From Neoroseomonas lacus (GTDB taxonomy: Bacteria > Pseudomonadota > Alphaproteobacteria > Acetobacterales > Acetobacteraceae), in the NCBI RefSeq assembly GCF_014644535.1, contig NZ_BMKW01000007.1, forward strand, positions 62,001 through 126,000: 64,000 nucleotides of DNA, read 5' to 3'. The translations under genes and the position numbers were made by a program. Within the stretch, counting starts at the first letter, position 1. Each line of letters begins with the position of its first letter. The notes beneath the pieces were generated by a model, which ran no database searches, was not told the origin of the DNA, and saw only the letters and a program-made list of their open reading frames with translations. Positions 30,686-39,241 of this stretch are shown here, one piece after another.

Positions 30686-31315
30686 TCACAGCCCTACCCC
30701 CAACCGTTCACGCAACACCCCCGCGATCCCGGCAAAGACCTGATCCGCGCCTCCCGCCGCATCCACCACCGCGCAGCGCCCTGGTTCCGCCTGGGCGATC
30801 GTCAGGAAGCCGGCGCGCACCCGCGCATGGAAATCGAGCCCCATCCGCTCATATCGATCGGCGCCGCTGCGGGCGGCCGCGCGCGCCATGCCGGCCTCCG
30901 GCGCCATGTCCAGCACCAGGGTCACGTCCGGGGCAAAGCCGTCCAGCGCAACCTCGGCCAACCGCGCCCAGACCGCGCGCGGCAGCCCCTGCGCGCCCTG
31001 ATAGGCGAGCGTCGAATCGGCGAAGCGGTCACTGATCACCCAGCCGCCGATGGCGAGGAAGGGGCGGATCGTCTTCACCAGATGCTCGCGCCGGGCGGCG
31101 AAATGCAGCATGGCCTCGGCCACCGGGTCCCATGGCCCATGGCCGAGCAGCAGGTCGCGAATGCGCTCCGCCCCCGGCGTGCCGCCCGGTTCGCGGGTGC
31201 GCAGCACGGCTCGGCCGGTCGCCGCGAGCGCGTTGGCAAGCCGCCGCGCCTGGGTCGACTTCCCAGCCCCCTCGCCGCCTTCCAGAGTGATGAAGCGTCC
31301 CGGTTCCAGCATCAT
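30686..31315 (-). CDS. tmk: Thymidylate kinase
   Basis: Phosphorylates dTMP to dTDP; 209 residues. P-loop FITLEGGEGAGKSTQARRL, then the DR[YF] region in VISDRFADSTLAYQG with the catalytic arginine, and the TREPGGTPG loop. It is located between dacA and holB in the conserved cluster. Confidence 0.95.
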   Translation of the reverse strand: MMLEPGRFITLEGGEGAGKSTQARRLANALAATGRAVLRTREPGGTPGAERIRDLLLGHGPWDPVAEAMLHFAARREHLVKTIRPFLAIGGWVISDRFADSTLAYQGAQGLPRAVWARLAEVALDGFAPDVTLVLDMAPEAGMARAAARSGADRYERMGLDFHARVRAGFLTIAQAEPGRCAVVDAAGGADQVFAGIAGVLRERLGVGL

Positions 31316-31361
31316 CGGCTGGTGTGGCGCCGCCCGGCGGCTGCGTCAAACCCGCCGATCG

Positions 31362-32585
31362 TCAGCCTCGCGCGCCGAAGACGAACTGGCTGACCACCGC
31401 CGGAATGCGCGAGATCAGCCCGAGCTTCTCGACATCCGCCCCCGCCAGCAGCGGCACGCGCAACTCCGGCACCCCCTGCCCGCCGACCTGCATCTCGCCG
31501 ATCTGCTGGCCACGCGCGACGGGGGCGGTCAGCGGCGCGTCGTAATGCAGCCGCACCTCAAGGCGCGAGCGCCACTGCCGCGGCAGGGTCAGCACCAGGT
31601 CGCGCCCGCCCACCATTGGCACCTTGGCGCGTTCACCCAGATAGACCGGCACTTCCTCGATGGTGTCCTGGGCGCGGAACAGCACCACCGCCTCGAACTC
31701 GCGGAAGGCCCATTCCATCAGCCGCTCGCTCTCCTCGGAGCGGCTGCGCATCGTCGGCAGGCCGTTCAGCACCAGGATCACGCGCCGGTCGCCGCGCTTC
31801 GCACTGCCGGTCAGGCCATAGCCCGCATCTTCCGTATGCCCGGTCTTGAGGCCATCGGCCCCGGCGACACGCGACAGCAGCGGATTGCGGTTCTCCTGAG
31901 TGATGTTGTTATAGCGGAAGGACCGCATGTTGTAGAATGGATAGTATTCAGGGAAGTCGGCGATGATCCGCCGCGCCAGGATACTGAGGTCGCGCGCCGT
32001 CATCTTGTGGTCAGGGTCGGGCCAGCCCGTCGAATTGCGGAAGGTGCTGTGCTGCAGGCCGATCCGCCGCGCGGTCTGGTTCAGCAATTCGGCAAACTGG
32101 GTCTCGCTGCCGCTGATGCCCTCGGCGAGCACGACACAGGCATCATTGCCGGAATGCACGATGACGCCGTGGATCAGGTCCTCGACCTTGATCTGCGACC
32201 CGAGGTCCACGAACATCTTCGACCCGCCCATACGCCAAGCCCGTTCGCTGACCGGCAGCGACTGGTCGAGCTGCAGCCGCCCGGCCTTCAGCTGCTCGAA
32301 GACGACGTACATCGTCATCAGCTTGGACATGGAGGATGGCGGCATCAGCTCGTCGGCGTTCTTTTCGAGCAGAGTCGCCCCGGTCGCGAAATCGATGACG
32401 AGCGCCTGTCGCGCCAGCACGTCAAGCGGGCCGAGCGGCGTGTCGGCCGGCGAGCCGGCGGACTGGGTCGCGGCCGCGCGCCGGCCGCGCGGGGCCGGCG
32501 CGCGCTGCGCCAGCGCGGGCGTGGCAAGGACCGGCCCGGCCAGGCCGGCAAGAGCACCGCCAAGCAGCGTGCGTCGATCGGTCAT
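31362..32585 (-). CDS. dacA: D-alanyl-D-alanine carboxypeptidase (penicillin-binding protein, S11 family)
   Basis: Periplasmic DD-carboxypeptidase that trims peptidoglycan stem peptides; 407 residues. An arginine-containing signal sequence (TDRRTLLGGALAGLAG) ends near ALAQ. Active-site motifs are SMSK in PPSSMSKLMTMYVV (about residue 110), SGN in VHSGNDACVV and KTG in DGLKTGHTEDAGYGL. A C-terminal PBP5-like domain follows (about 310-400). It lies 30 bases after rlpA, so cell-wall genes are grouped. The symbol is by family, not one-to-one orthology. Confidence 0.93.
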   Translation of the reverse strand: MTDRRTLLGGALAGLAGPVLATPALAQRAPAPRGRRAAATQSAGSPADTPLGPLDVLARQALVIDFATGATLLEKNADELMPPSSMSKLMTMYVVFEQLKAGRLQLDQSLPVSERAWRMGGSKMFVDLGSQIKVEDLIHGVIVHSGNDACVVLAEGISGSETQFAELLNQTARRIGLQHSTFRNSTGWPDPDHKMTARDLSILARRIIADFPEYYPFYNMRSFRYNNITQENRNPLLSRVAGADGLKTGHTEDAGYGLTGSAKRGDRRVILVLNGLPTMRSRSEESERLMEWAFREFEAVVLFRAQDTIEEVPVYLGERAKVPMVGGRDLVLTLPRQWRSRLEVRLHYDAPLTAPVARGQQIGEMQVGGQGVPELRVPLLAGADVEKLGLISRIPAVVSQFVFGARG

Positions 32586-32615
32586 GCTGGCAATTCCTGT
32601 CTCTGGGGCGGCATG

Positions 32616-33482
32616 TCAGTCCACCAGGATACGTGCACCGGATACTCCTGCCGCCAGAGTCCGCTCAAGCGCCGCGTCGGCCTGCGCCGCGGTCTGGAAT
32701 GGGCCACTCCGCACGCGGTAGCGTTGGTCGCGCCGGGGGCCGAAGGCTTCGACCCGCGCGCCGGGGACCCGCGCGGCCAGGCGTTGCGCCGCATCGGCGC
32801 GCGACAGGGTGCCGGCCTCGACGAAGATCCTGCCCGGTTGCGCCGTGCCGCGCGTGACCGTCTCCGGCAGCGCGATGTCGGCGACGACGGCCGCCGCCGG
32901 CGCCGCGGCGGCGGCCACAGGAGTGGCGTCGATGCGCTGGCCGGCGGCGCGCGCGCCGGGCGGTGGGGCGAGGCTTTCGGTGGCGACGGCGGCGCGCGGG
33001 GCGGTCTCGATGGCAACCGCTTCCGGTGCGCGGCCCAGCACGCCGGCGGCCAGGGCGCGGCTACGCTCGCCATCGACCGTCAGCCGCACCTGCGCGGCGG
33101 CGCCGGGCGGGATGCCGAGCAGGTCCGCCGCGCGGTCCGACAGCCCAATCACCCGGCCCGGATTGACCGGCCCGCGGTCGTTCACCCGCAGCGTCAGCGA
33201 CGAGCCGTTTTCCAGGTTCGTCACCGTCACCACCGCCGGCAGTTGCAGCGTCCGGTGCGCGGCGAGCGCGCGGGAAGCGCTCCATGCCTCGCCATTGGCG
33301 GTGGGCGTGCCCCAGCCCGGCCCGGGCTGGCGGGTCGCGAGGCCGGTCTCGACCAGCGCAAAATCCTGCTGTGGATAGGACCAGGCGCCGCCCAGGCTGT
33401 ACGGCTCGCCGACCATGTAGCGCGGCTGCGGGGTGCTGCAGGCGGCGGCCAGCAGCAACGGCAGGAGGAAGCGCGTCTTCAA
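32616..33482 (-). CDS. rlpA: RlpA-like lipoprotein with double-psi beta-barrel and SPOR domain
   Basis: Septal-ring or cell-wall protein, 288 residues. The hydrophobic leader ends LLAAACS, a probable lipobox. The double-psi barrel (about 35-140) carries the conserved GLATRQPG, TANGE and RVNDRGPVNPGRVIGLS segments. A proline/alanine linker follows, then a C-terminal SPOR domain (about 215-288), which binds denuded glycan strands at division sites in the family. It overlaps the upstream mltB stop by four bases. Some RlpA proteins are lytic transglycosylases; activity here is inferred. Confidence 0.92.
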   Translation of the reverse strand: MKTRFLLPLLLAAACSTPQPRYMVGEPYSLGGAWSYPQQDFALVETGLATRQPGPGWGTPTANGEAWSASRALAAHRTLQLPAVVTVTNLENGSSLTLRVNDRGPVNPGRVIGLSDRAADLLGIPPGAAAQVRLTVDGERSRALAAGVLGRAPEAVAIETAPRAAVATESLAPPPGARAAGQRIDATPVAAAAAPAAAVVADIALPETVTRGTAQPGRIFVEAGTLSRADAAQRLAARVPGARVEAFGPRRDQRYRVRSGPFQTAAQADAALERTLAAGVSGARILVD

Positions 33483-34528
33483 GCCACCCGGTCCGACAGC
33501 AGCCCGACCGCGAGGCCGTAATTCACCGGCGAGTTGTAGCGCCGGATCACCCGCAGGTTGTGATGGCCGAGGAAGACCTGGCCGGCGCCGCGCGAAGGCA
33601 GCACGATCTGCGCCTCGGGCCGGTCGGTCGGCAGCGGGCCGCCATTGCCGGCACGGAAGCCCATGCGGGCGAAGTCGCGCATCGGGCGGCGCGTCTGAGT
33701 GTCGGCGCCGTCCAGGGTGAAGCCGGATGGTGGGATGACCTCGAGGCCCCAGGGCTCGCCGGCGCGCCAGCCGTTGCGATTGAAGTAGTTGGCGATGGAG
33801 GCGAGCGCATCCGCCTTGTCATCCCAGATGTCGCGCCGGCCATCGCCATCGAAATCGACGGCGAAGCGGTCGAAATTGGACGGCATGAATTGCGGCTGGC
33901 CCATCGCGCCGGCCCAGGAGCCGGCCATACGGTCGTTGCGGATGTGCCCCTCGTCGAGGATCTTCAGCGCGGCGAACAGCTCATTGCGGAAATAGGAGGC
34001 GCGGCGGCCCTCCCAGGCGAGCGTCGCCAGCGCCTCGACCACCTTGAAGCCGCCGGTATTGCCGCCGAAATTCGTCTCCACGCCCCAGATCGCGACGATG
34101 ACGCTGGGCGAGACGCTGAAACGCTGCTCGATCCGGCGCAGCAGGGCGGCGTTCTCGGTGTAGTTGCGCCGGCCGTTCTGCACCCGGGTCGGCGAGACCA
34201 TGATGCGGTCGCGATATTCCTCCCAGGCCATGCCGCCTTCGGCCTGGCGACGGTCGAGCTGGATGACGCGCTGGTTCGGCCTAATCCCGGCGAAGGCGGT
34301 GTTCAGGACGTTTTGCGACAGGCCGCGGCGACGGCCCTCCGTCTTCACGCCCTCGACGAATCGGTCGAAGGGCACCGAGGCGACCGGCAGGTATTCCGGT
34401 TCCGCGCCTGGCGAGGCGGCCGGAACCGGCGCCGGCAAGGCCGCCGTCGCGGCCGGTGCATTGTTGGAGGGCGAGGCCGCGCAGCCGGCGAGCGGCGCTG
34501 CGGCGAGGAGGATGCGGCGCGTGATCAT
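33479..34528 (-). CDS. mltB: Lytic murein transglycosylase, MltB family
   Basis: Cleaves peptidoglycan glycan strands at the outer-membrane inner face; 349 residues. N-terminal lipoprotein signal MITRRILLAAAPLAGCAA with LAGC lipobox. The catalytic glutamate is in AIWGVETNFGGNTGGF (about residue 135), and the family motif GAMGQPQFMPSNF follows. A C-terminal segment (YNSPVNYGLAVGLLSDRV) matches the peptidoglycan-binding end. It is coupled to rlpA. The start at 34526-34528 gives the lipobox a normal distance. Confidence 0.93.
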   Translation of the reverse strand: MITRRILLAAAPLAGCAASPSNNAPAATAALPAPVPAASPGAEPEYLPVASVPFDRFVEGVKTEGRRRGLSQNVLNTAFAGIRPNQRVIQLDRRQAEGGMAWEEYRDRIMVSPTRVQNGRRNYTENAALLRRIEQRFSVSPSVIVAIWGVETNFGGNTGGFKVVEALATLAWEGRRASYFRNELFAALKILDEGHIRNDRMAGSWAGAMGQPQFMPSNFDRFAVDFDGDGRRDIWDDKADALASIANYFNRNGWRAGEPWGLEVIPPSGFTLDGADTQTRRPMRDFARMGFRAGNGGPLPTDRPEAQIVLPSRGAGQVFLGHHNLRVIRRYNSPVNYGLAVGLLSDRVA

Positions 34529-34635
34529 TACCGTCAGGTGCCATGCGCTCCGGGCGGAAGCAAACACGACTTGCATGCCTTGGCCGCCTCGCCGGGAGTG
34601 CTACAACCCACAAGTTAGTCCGGAGGATAAACGTC

Positions 34636-36036
34636 ATGGCTGCCGTCACGCGCGACCTTGCTGCCTTCACCGCCGCGATCCGCTTTGAATCGCTGCCGGC
34701 CGAGGTACAGGAGCGGACCCGCTTCCTGGTGCTCGACCTGGTCGGCAACATGCTGCGCGGCCGTCACGATGCCGAGAGCACGGCGCCCCTGCTGGCTGCG
34801 GCGCGTTCGCTGGGCCTCGCGGCCGGCTCGGCGGCGGTATTCGGCGACTCGGCACGCTACACGCCGGCCGGGGCGGCGCTGGTCAATGGCACCACGGCGC
34901 ATTCGCTTGATTTCGACGACACCCATGCGGCCGGTACACTGCATCCGGGCGCGCCGGTGATCCCGGCTGCCCTCGCCGCTGCCGAGATGGTCGGCGCCGA
35001 CGGCCGCACCGTGCTGGGGGCGATTGTCGCCGGTTATGAAGTGACCTGCCGGCTGGCGCTGTCGCTGCCCGGTGGCGACCATTACGATCGCGGCTACCAC
35101 CCCACCGCGACCTGCGGCGCCTTCGGCGCAGCGGCGGCGGCGGCGCGGGTGTTCGGCCTATCGGCGGCGCAGATCGAGGATGCCTTTGGCATTGCCCTGT
35201 CCCAGGCGGCCGGGTCGTTGCAGTTCCTGGCCAATGGCGCCTGGACGAAGCGGTTCCAGGTGGGCTGGTCGGCGCTCAATGGCCTGACCGCTGCCTCCCT
35301 GGCGCGTGAGGGCTTCCGCGGTGCCGGCGAGGCGCTGGAAGGCCGCGCGGGCTTCCTGCGCGCGTATGCGCCGAACCCGAACCCGGCGCGGGCGTTGCAG
35401 GGTCTGGGCACCGAGTGGGAACTGATGGAAACGGCGGTGAAGCCCTACCCGTCCTGCCGGTATGGCCATGCCAATGTCGATGCGGCGCTCGCGCTGCGAA
35501 CCGAGTTGGGCCTCAAGACCGAAGAGATCGAGAGCGTCACCATGGGCTTGCCGAACAAGGGCATGCTGCTGGTGGGCGCGCCGACGCAGTACAAGCAGAA
35601 CCCGCAGAACATCGTCGATGGCCAGTTCAGCGGGCCCTTCGTGGTGGCCTGCGCGCTCGCCCGCGGGCATTTCGGCTGGGACAGCTATGCTTGGCTGCTG
35701 GATGCCGACCTGCGCGGGCTGATGAAGAAGATCCTGCCGGTCGAGGATGCGGAGGTCGAAGCCGACTTCCCCGAATACATGTCCGGCAAGCTGACGGTGC
35801 AGGCGCGCGGCCAGACCTTCGTGAAGAAGATCAACTTGCCCAAGGGCGAACCGGCGAACTTCCTGACCGAGGCGGAGTTGCGGGCGAAGTTCCATGGCCT
35901 GGCCGATGCGGTGCTGGGTGCCGAGCGTTCGGCGCAATTGGCCGATGCGGTGCTGAACCTCGACAAGGCGCCGGATGTGCACGGGATGATGCGGCTTGGC
36001 GCGCCGATGATGGCGGCGCGGCTGGCGGGCGAATAA
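34636..36036 (+). CDS. MmgE/PrpD family protein
   Basis: Member of the 2-methylcitrate dehydratase/cis-aconitate decarboxylase-like family; 466 residues. Typical text includes VNGTTAHSLDFDDTH near residue 95, the His/Pro-rich YHPTATCGAFGAAAAAA and KPYPSCRYGHANVDAAL near residue 275. The start has a GGAGG site 9 bases upstream, supporting the ATG at 34636. No prpB/prpC or other methylcitrate gene is nearby, so the substrate cannot be assigned. It is transcribed divergently from the mltB-rlpA operon. It may serve carboxylic-acid catabolism, which is family-level inference. Confidence 0.9.
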   Translation: MAAVTRDLAAFTAAIRFESLPAEVQERTRFLVLDLVGNMLRGRHDAESTAPLLAAARSLGLAAGSAAVFGDSARYTPAGAALVNGTTAHSLDFDDTHAAGTLHPGAPVIPAALAAAEMVGADGRTVLGAIVAGYEVTCRLALSLPGGDHYDRGYHPTATCGAFGAAAAAARVFGLSAAQIEDAFGIALSQAAGSLQFLANGAWTKRFQVGWSALNGLTAASLAREGFRGAGEALEGRAGFLRAYAPNPNPARALQGLGTEWELMETAVKPYPSCRYGHANVDAALALRTELGLKTEEIESVTMGLPNKGMLLVGAPTQYKQNPQNIVDGQFSGPFVVACALARGHFGWDSYAWLLDADLRGLMKKILPVEDAEVEADFPEYMSGKLTVQARGQTFVKKINLPKGEPANFLTEAELRAKFHGLADAVLGAERSAQLADAVLNLDKAPDVHGMMRLGAPMMAARLAGE

Positions 36037-36054
36037 ACCCGCGCCGCATTGCTT

Positions 36055-36142
36055 GGATGGGTGGCCGAGTGGTCTATGGCAGCGGTCTTGAAAACCGCCA
36101 GGGTGCAAGCCCTCGTGGGTTCGAATCCCACCCCATCCGCCA
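36055..36142 (+). tRNA. tRNA-Ser (TGA)
   Basis: Class II tRNA of 88 bases with encoded CCA. Acceptor GGATGGG/CCCATCC, a long variable arm (GGGTGCAAGCCCTC), anticodon loop CTTGAAA (TGA), T-arm GGGTTCGAATCCC. It lies 18 bases after the MmgE/PrpD stop. Confidence 0.96.
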
Positions 36143-36208
36143 GTCTACCAGCAGGGATCGCCGCCTGATCGGGATGCCGCCAGGCAGCCTGGCGGTATCC
36201 GGCGTCGG

Positions 36209-37624
36209 TCACTGCGCTTGGAAGTCGGTCTGCTCGGTGGATGCCTGTTGCTCGGTCTGCGGCGCCGGTGGGCCGCTGTAGTATTCGCGAAACACCGGCC
36301 AGATCTGCCCCCCACAGACGATGTTGCGGTTCGCCAGCGCGACGAACGCATCGTTGCGCGCCTCATTCGGCATGTCCGACACATCGAGATGGTTGGGCGG
36401 CAGGCAGGTCACGGCATCGCGAGGTGATGCCGGTTCGGACAGATAGGCAATCAGTTGTGGCAGTTTGTCGCGCTGAAGACCGAGCGACTGTCTTGAGACG
36501 ATCAGCGCGGCCATGGCGCAGACGACCAGCCCCAGCCACGGCGCGTGCCGCGCCCAGATCCTGGCGGCCTCAGCCCAGAGCCAGATGACGCCGATCGCAA
36601 CAAGGGCCACCGACCCCACCCATTGGCGCGGCAATACCCAGTACTGGGCAAGGTATGAGCACAGGCTGATCAGCAGCGAGAGGGCAAGGGACATCACGAT
36701 GAGAAGCACTGGCGCCCAGAAAGCCCGGAAATCCTTCCGCTTGTCCGCCGGCAACAGCAGCAGCCCCAGAACGGCGACGCCGGTAAGCCCGGCGGCGATG
36801 ACGTAGTGGCCGCTGAGGAATTGCGCATGGCTGTAGTCGGTGAAATTGGCCAGCGGGCCATACCGATGGAGCCATTCGAAGGGATCGAGTTCGAAAGGCG
36901 GCTGCTCCCGCAACCAGGTCATCACGCCGAGCAGGACATACAGGCCAGCACCGACAACTACCAGGATGGGATTGGCGAAAGCGAAGAGTGACGACAGGCT
37001 AAACCGCTTGCCCGTCGCGGCGCGATGATGAACATAGCCGACCAGGCAGACCGCCGGCCAATAGACGGCGAAATAGGGATGCATGACCGCGCCGAACACC
37101 GCAGCGAAGGTGCCATAGGCCAACAGGATGTGGCTTCGCGGGTAATGCGGGCGCGCGACGTAGTAGACCAGCAGGCCGACAGCCGCGGCGGGGATGGGGA
37201 TGTAGGCGCGCGCCTCGCCGACGAAATACATCAGCAGGTGCTGGCCCGCCAAGGCGGCGACCACGATGGTCTGCCATAGGATCGAGAACCCCAGGACCCG
37301 GAACAGCATGACTGCCGAGGCCATCAGGAACAGGCCCGAGAGGATCGACGGCAACCGCAGCAACGTTGCATCGATGCCCAGATACGACAGCGTCCAGTAG
37401 TTCAGCATGATGTAGATGCCGGTCTGGCCATGCTGGTTGTAGTCGGCGGTCGCGACGAACATGTCCCACGCGGCGCGCGACGTCGGCTCCGCAGCGAAGG
37501 CGAAATGCGTGAACTCGTCGATCCAGATCGGCCGGCCGATCGAAGCACAAAGCCCGACGATGTAGAGGCACAACAGCAACGGTAGCGAACGCACTGCCGC
37601 GAGCGCCGCAGAACTCATCTTCAT
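36209..37624 (-). CDS. Polytopic membrane protein, GT-C glycosyltransferase-like
   Basis: 471 residues with about 10-11 transmembrane helices and a short soluble C-terminal tail rich in Gln, Thr and Pro. The first loop contains WIDEFTHF, resembling the acidic DE motif in the first periplasmic loop of GT-C glycosyltransferases (ArnT/PMT type), and AARLP-like DATLLRLPSILSG follows, also a GT-C hallmark. It probably transfers a sugar from a polyprenyl-phosphate donor on the periplasmic side. The gene is clearly less GC-rich than its neighbours (about 60% in four sampled 60-base lines against about 77% in two lines of the MmgE gene) and it sits next to tRNA-Ser, so acquisition by transfer is plausible. 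No exact homologue is recognised. Confidence 0.7.
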   Translation of the reverse strand: MKMSSAALAAVRSLPLLLCLYIVGLCASIGRPIWIDEFTHFAFAAEPTSRAAWDMFVATADYNQHGQTGIYIMLNYWTLSYLGIDATLLRLPSILSGLFLMASAVMLFRVLGFSILWQTIVVAALAGQHLLMYFVGEARAYIPIPAAAVGLLVYYVARPHYPRSHILLAYGTFAAVFGAVMHPYFAVYWPAVCLVGYVHHRAATGKRFSLSSLFAFANPILVVVGAGLYVLLGVMTWLREQPPFELDPFEWLHRYGPLANFTDYSHAQFLSGHYVIAAGLTGVAVLGLLLLPADKRKDFRAFWAPVLLIVMSLALSLLISLCSYLAQYWVLPRQWVGSVALVAIGVIWLWAEAARIWARHAPWLGLVVCAMAALIVSRQSLGLQRDKLPQLIAYLSEPASPRDAVTCLPPNHLDVSDMPNEARNDAFVALANRNIVCGGQIWPVFREYYSGPPAPQTEQQASTEQTDFQAQ

Positions 37625-37952
37625 GCCTGCCCGGCCCCCGCGACGCCGTACCGGGGGCGTCCCATTTCCGCCTCCGATCCCGAAGATGTGAGCGACGTTA
37701 GTACGGGGCCGGGACGGGCCTGTCCACCGGTCCGATGGACCTGAGGATCGTTTCGCCGCGTGCGCCAGGCGGGGCGTGGCGATCCCGGCGCCACCATTCG
37801 TGCCGAGCCGCCCCCGACGTGCCGGGACCCGTCACCATGGCCGAGCCGGCAGGCGCGTCCGCCACCCGGGCATCCGTTGAGAATCGAGAGGCCAGAATGG
37901 CTTGCCCCTTGTTGCGGTTCCACCCAGGCGGACGCTGCACTAGGATGCGGGC
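37625..37952. other. Intergenic region between two divergent genes
   Basis: 328 bases, GC-rich, between the minus-strand GT-C-like gene and the plus-strand DsbA-like gene. A hairpin-forming repeat (GCCCCCG at 37634-37640 with CGGGGGC at 37652-37658) lies in the leader of the minus-strand gene. Both promoters should lie here, but no convincing -35/-10 pair was found. Confidence 0.5.
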
Positions 37953-38612
37953 GTGAACCTGCTCGTCCCCCCCCGCGCCCGGCTTCAGGTCGATGTCGTC
38001 TTCGACCTGGTATGCCCCTGGTGCTACCTCGGCACCCGGCGGCTGCGGCGCGCGCTGCGGGCGCGGCCCGACATCCTCGTCGACATCATTTGGCGCCCCT
38101 TCCTGCTGAACCCCGACATCCCCAGCGCGGGGCTGCCACGCCAGGAATTCCTCACCCGCAAATTCGGCGGCGAGGAGCGCGCGAAGCGCCTGCATGCCAC
38201 CATCGCCGAACTCGGCGTGGCCGAGGGCGTGCCCTTCCGCTTCGACCGCATCCGCCGCATGCCATCGAGCCTCGACGCGCATCGCCTGGTGCGCTTCGCC
38301 GTGCGCGAGGGGCTGGGCGATGCGATGGTCGATACGCTGTTCCACGGCCACTTCGCCGAGGGGGCGGATCTTGGCCATGAGGACACGCTGGTACGACTCG
38401 CCATGCGGGTCGGGCTCGACGGCGTGGCGGTGCATCGCTTCCTCGAATCGGGTGCCGATGCGGATGCCGTGCATGCGGAGAATCTCCGCGCCCATCGCCT
38501 CGGCATCAATGGCGTGCCGTGCTTCGTCGTCGCTGGTCGCAACGCCATCGCCGGCGCGCAGGAACCCGAGGTTCTGGAGCGTCTGCTCGACGTTGCGCTG
38601 GTTGATGCGTGA
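37953..38612 (+). CDS. DsbA family oxidoreductase (FrnE-like)
   Basis: 219-residue thioredoxin-fold protein with an inserted helical domain. The active-site motif CPWC is in FDLVCPWCYLGTRRL (about residues 17-31), and a cis-proline region is in INGVPCFVVAG (about 173). No signal peptide is present, so it is cytoplasmic, like FrnE and 2-hydroxychromene-2-carboxylate isomerase relatives. The start is GTG at 37953 with an AGGA site 7 bases upstream. It stands alone before tRNA-Val(GAC). The substrate is unknown. Confidence 0.9.
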   Translation: MNLLVPPRARLQVDVVFDLVCPWCYLGTRRLRRALRARPDILVDIIWRPFLLNPDIPSAGLPRQEFLTRKFGGEERAKRLHATIAELGVAEGVPFRFDRIRRMPSSLDAHRLVRFAVREGLGDAMVDTLFHGHFAEGADLGHEDTLVRLAMRVGLDGVAVHRFLESGADADAVHAENLRAHRLGINGVPCFVVAGRNAIAGAQEPEVLERLLDVALVDA

Positions 38613-38679
38613 CAGAATCCGGCGGGGGCCTTGCGCGGTCCGCTGACCGCGTCTAAGAGGGCGACCCCGCCAGAACGGG

Positions 38680-38755
38680 GGGCGCATAGCTCAGTGGTAT
38701 GAGCGCCTGCTTGACACGCAGGAGGTCCGTGGTTCGATCCCACGTGCGCCCACCA
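38680..38755 (+). tRNA. tRNA-Val (GAC)
   Basis: 76 bases including encoded CCA. Acceptor GGGCGCA/TGCGCCC, D-arm AGCTCAGTGG, anticodon loop TTGACAC (GAC), T-arm GTGGTTCGATCCCAC. It is the second valine tRNA of the window. Confidence 0.95.
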
Positions 38756-38800
38756 TTTCCTCGAAATCTATGCCTCAAGCGCCGGCGCACGCATCCGCGT

Positions 38801-39233
38801 GCTTGGCTTGCGCGCCATGCACTGGGGCGTTGGCGGCGTATGGCAGGATGGGCGCGGTCGCGCTGTGCGCTCCCGGATCGAGGCACGGCCTCGATCCGCT
38901 GTTTCCGGTGATGGTGCGGGCGTGTAGGCGTAGGCTTGGCCTGCGCGCTGTGCGTCTCCGGATCGATGCCACGCCTCGATCCGCGGTTTCCGGTGGTGCC
39001 AGTAGCAGCTCTAGCAGGCTGCGAAAATTCTCCATCGGAAGCGCAACGAAAGACGCAAATGAATCGATCCGCGCCGTCGCCTGAATCTTCCTGTCGAGCC
39101 GGGAGAGACCCACGAAACAGTGTTGCGCCGGCCGCCGTCGAAAATCGAATTTCCGCAGCCTGCTAGACGAGGGCTTGGCCCTGCGCGCCGTGCCGTCCCG
39201 GACCGAGGCGCCGCCTCGATCCCGGTGACGCCC
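38801..39233. repeat. Three degenerate copies of a REP-like palindromic repeat
   Basis: The segment starting near 38932, with related sequence at 38801 and 39171, repeats a block CTTGGC(C)TGCGCGC(T/C)GTGC. This is followed by TCCGGATCGAGGC...GCCTCGATCC and then GGTTTCCGGTG. The clearest hairpin (38874-38898) has a perfect 11-bp stem and a 3-base loop. The other two (about 38958-38983 and 39199-39224) are imperfect. The left unit is split or extended and the copies differ at many bases. No coding frame is convincing across the patch. Confidence 0.6.
39011..39166. mobile_element. MITE-like element with 20-bp terminal inverted repeats
   Basis: The left end, 39011-39030, reads CTAGCAGGCTGCGAAAATTC. 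The reverse complement of the right end, 39147-39166, is the same except for one base. The ends enclose 156 bp with no transposase gene. CTAG occurs at both outer ends, which fits either a TA duplication inside CTAG (IS630/Tc1-type) or a 4-base CTAG duplication. The interior is less GC-rich than its surroundings. It lies inside the REP-like patch. No full-length partner element is present in the window. Confidence 0.6.
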
Positions 39234-39241
39234 GTCGCGCC

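Noticed and set aside
36055-37952. Integrative element with attachment sites at tRNA-Ser
   Set aside because: No integrase gene and no second copy of the tRNA 3' end was seen in the window.
38775-39113. 112-residue minus-strand frame crossing the MITE and repeats
   Set aside because: Runs across the left inverted repeat and two REP-like hairpins; the repeats explain the sequence better than a gene.
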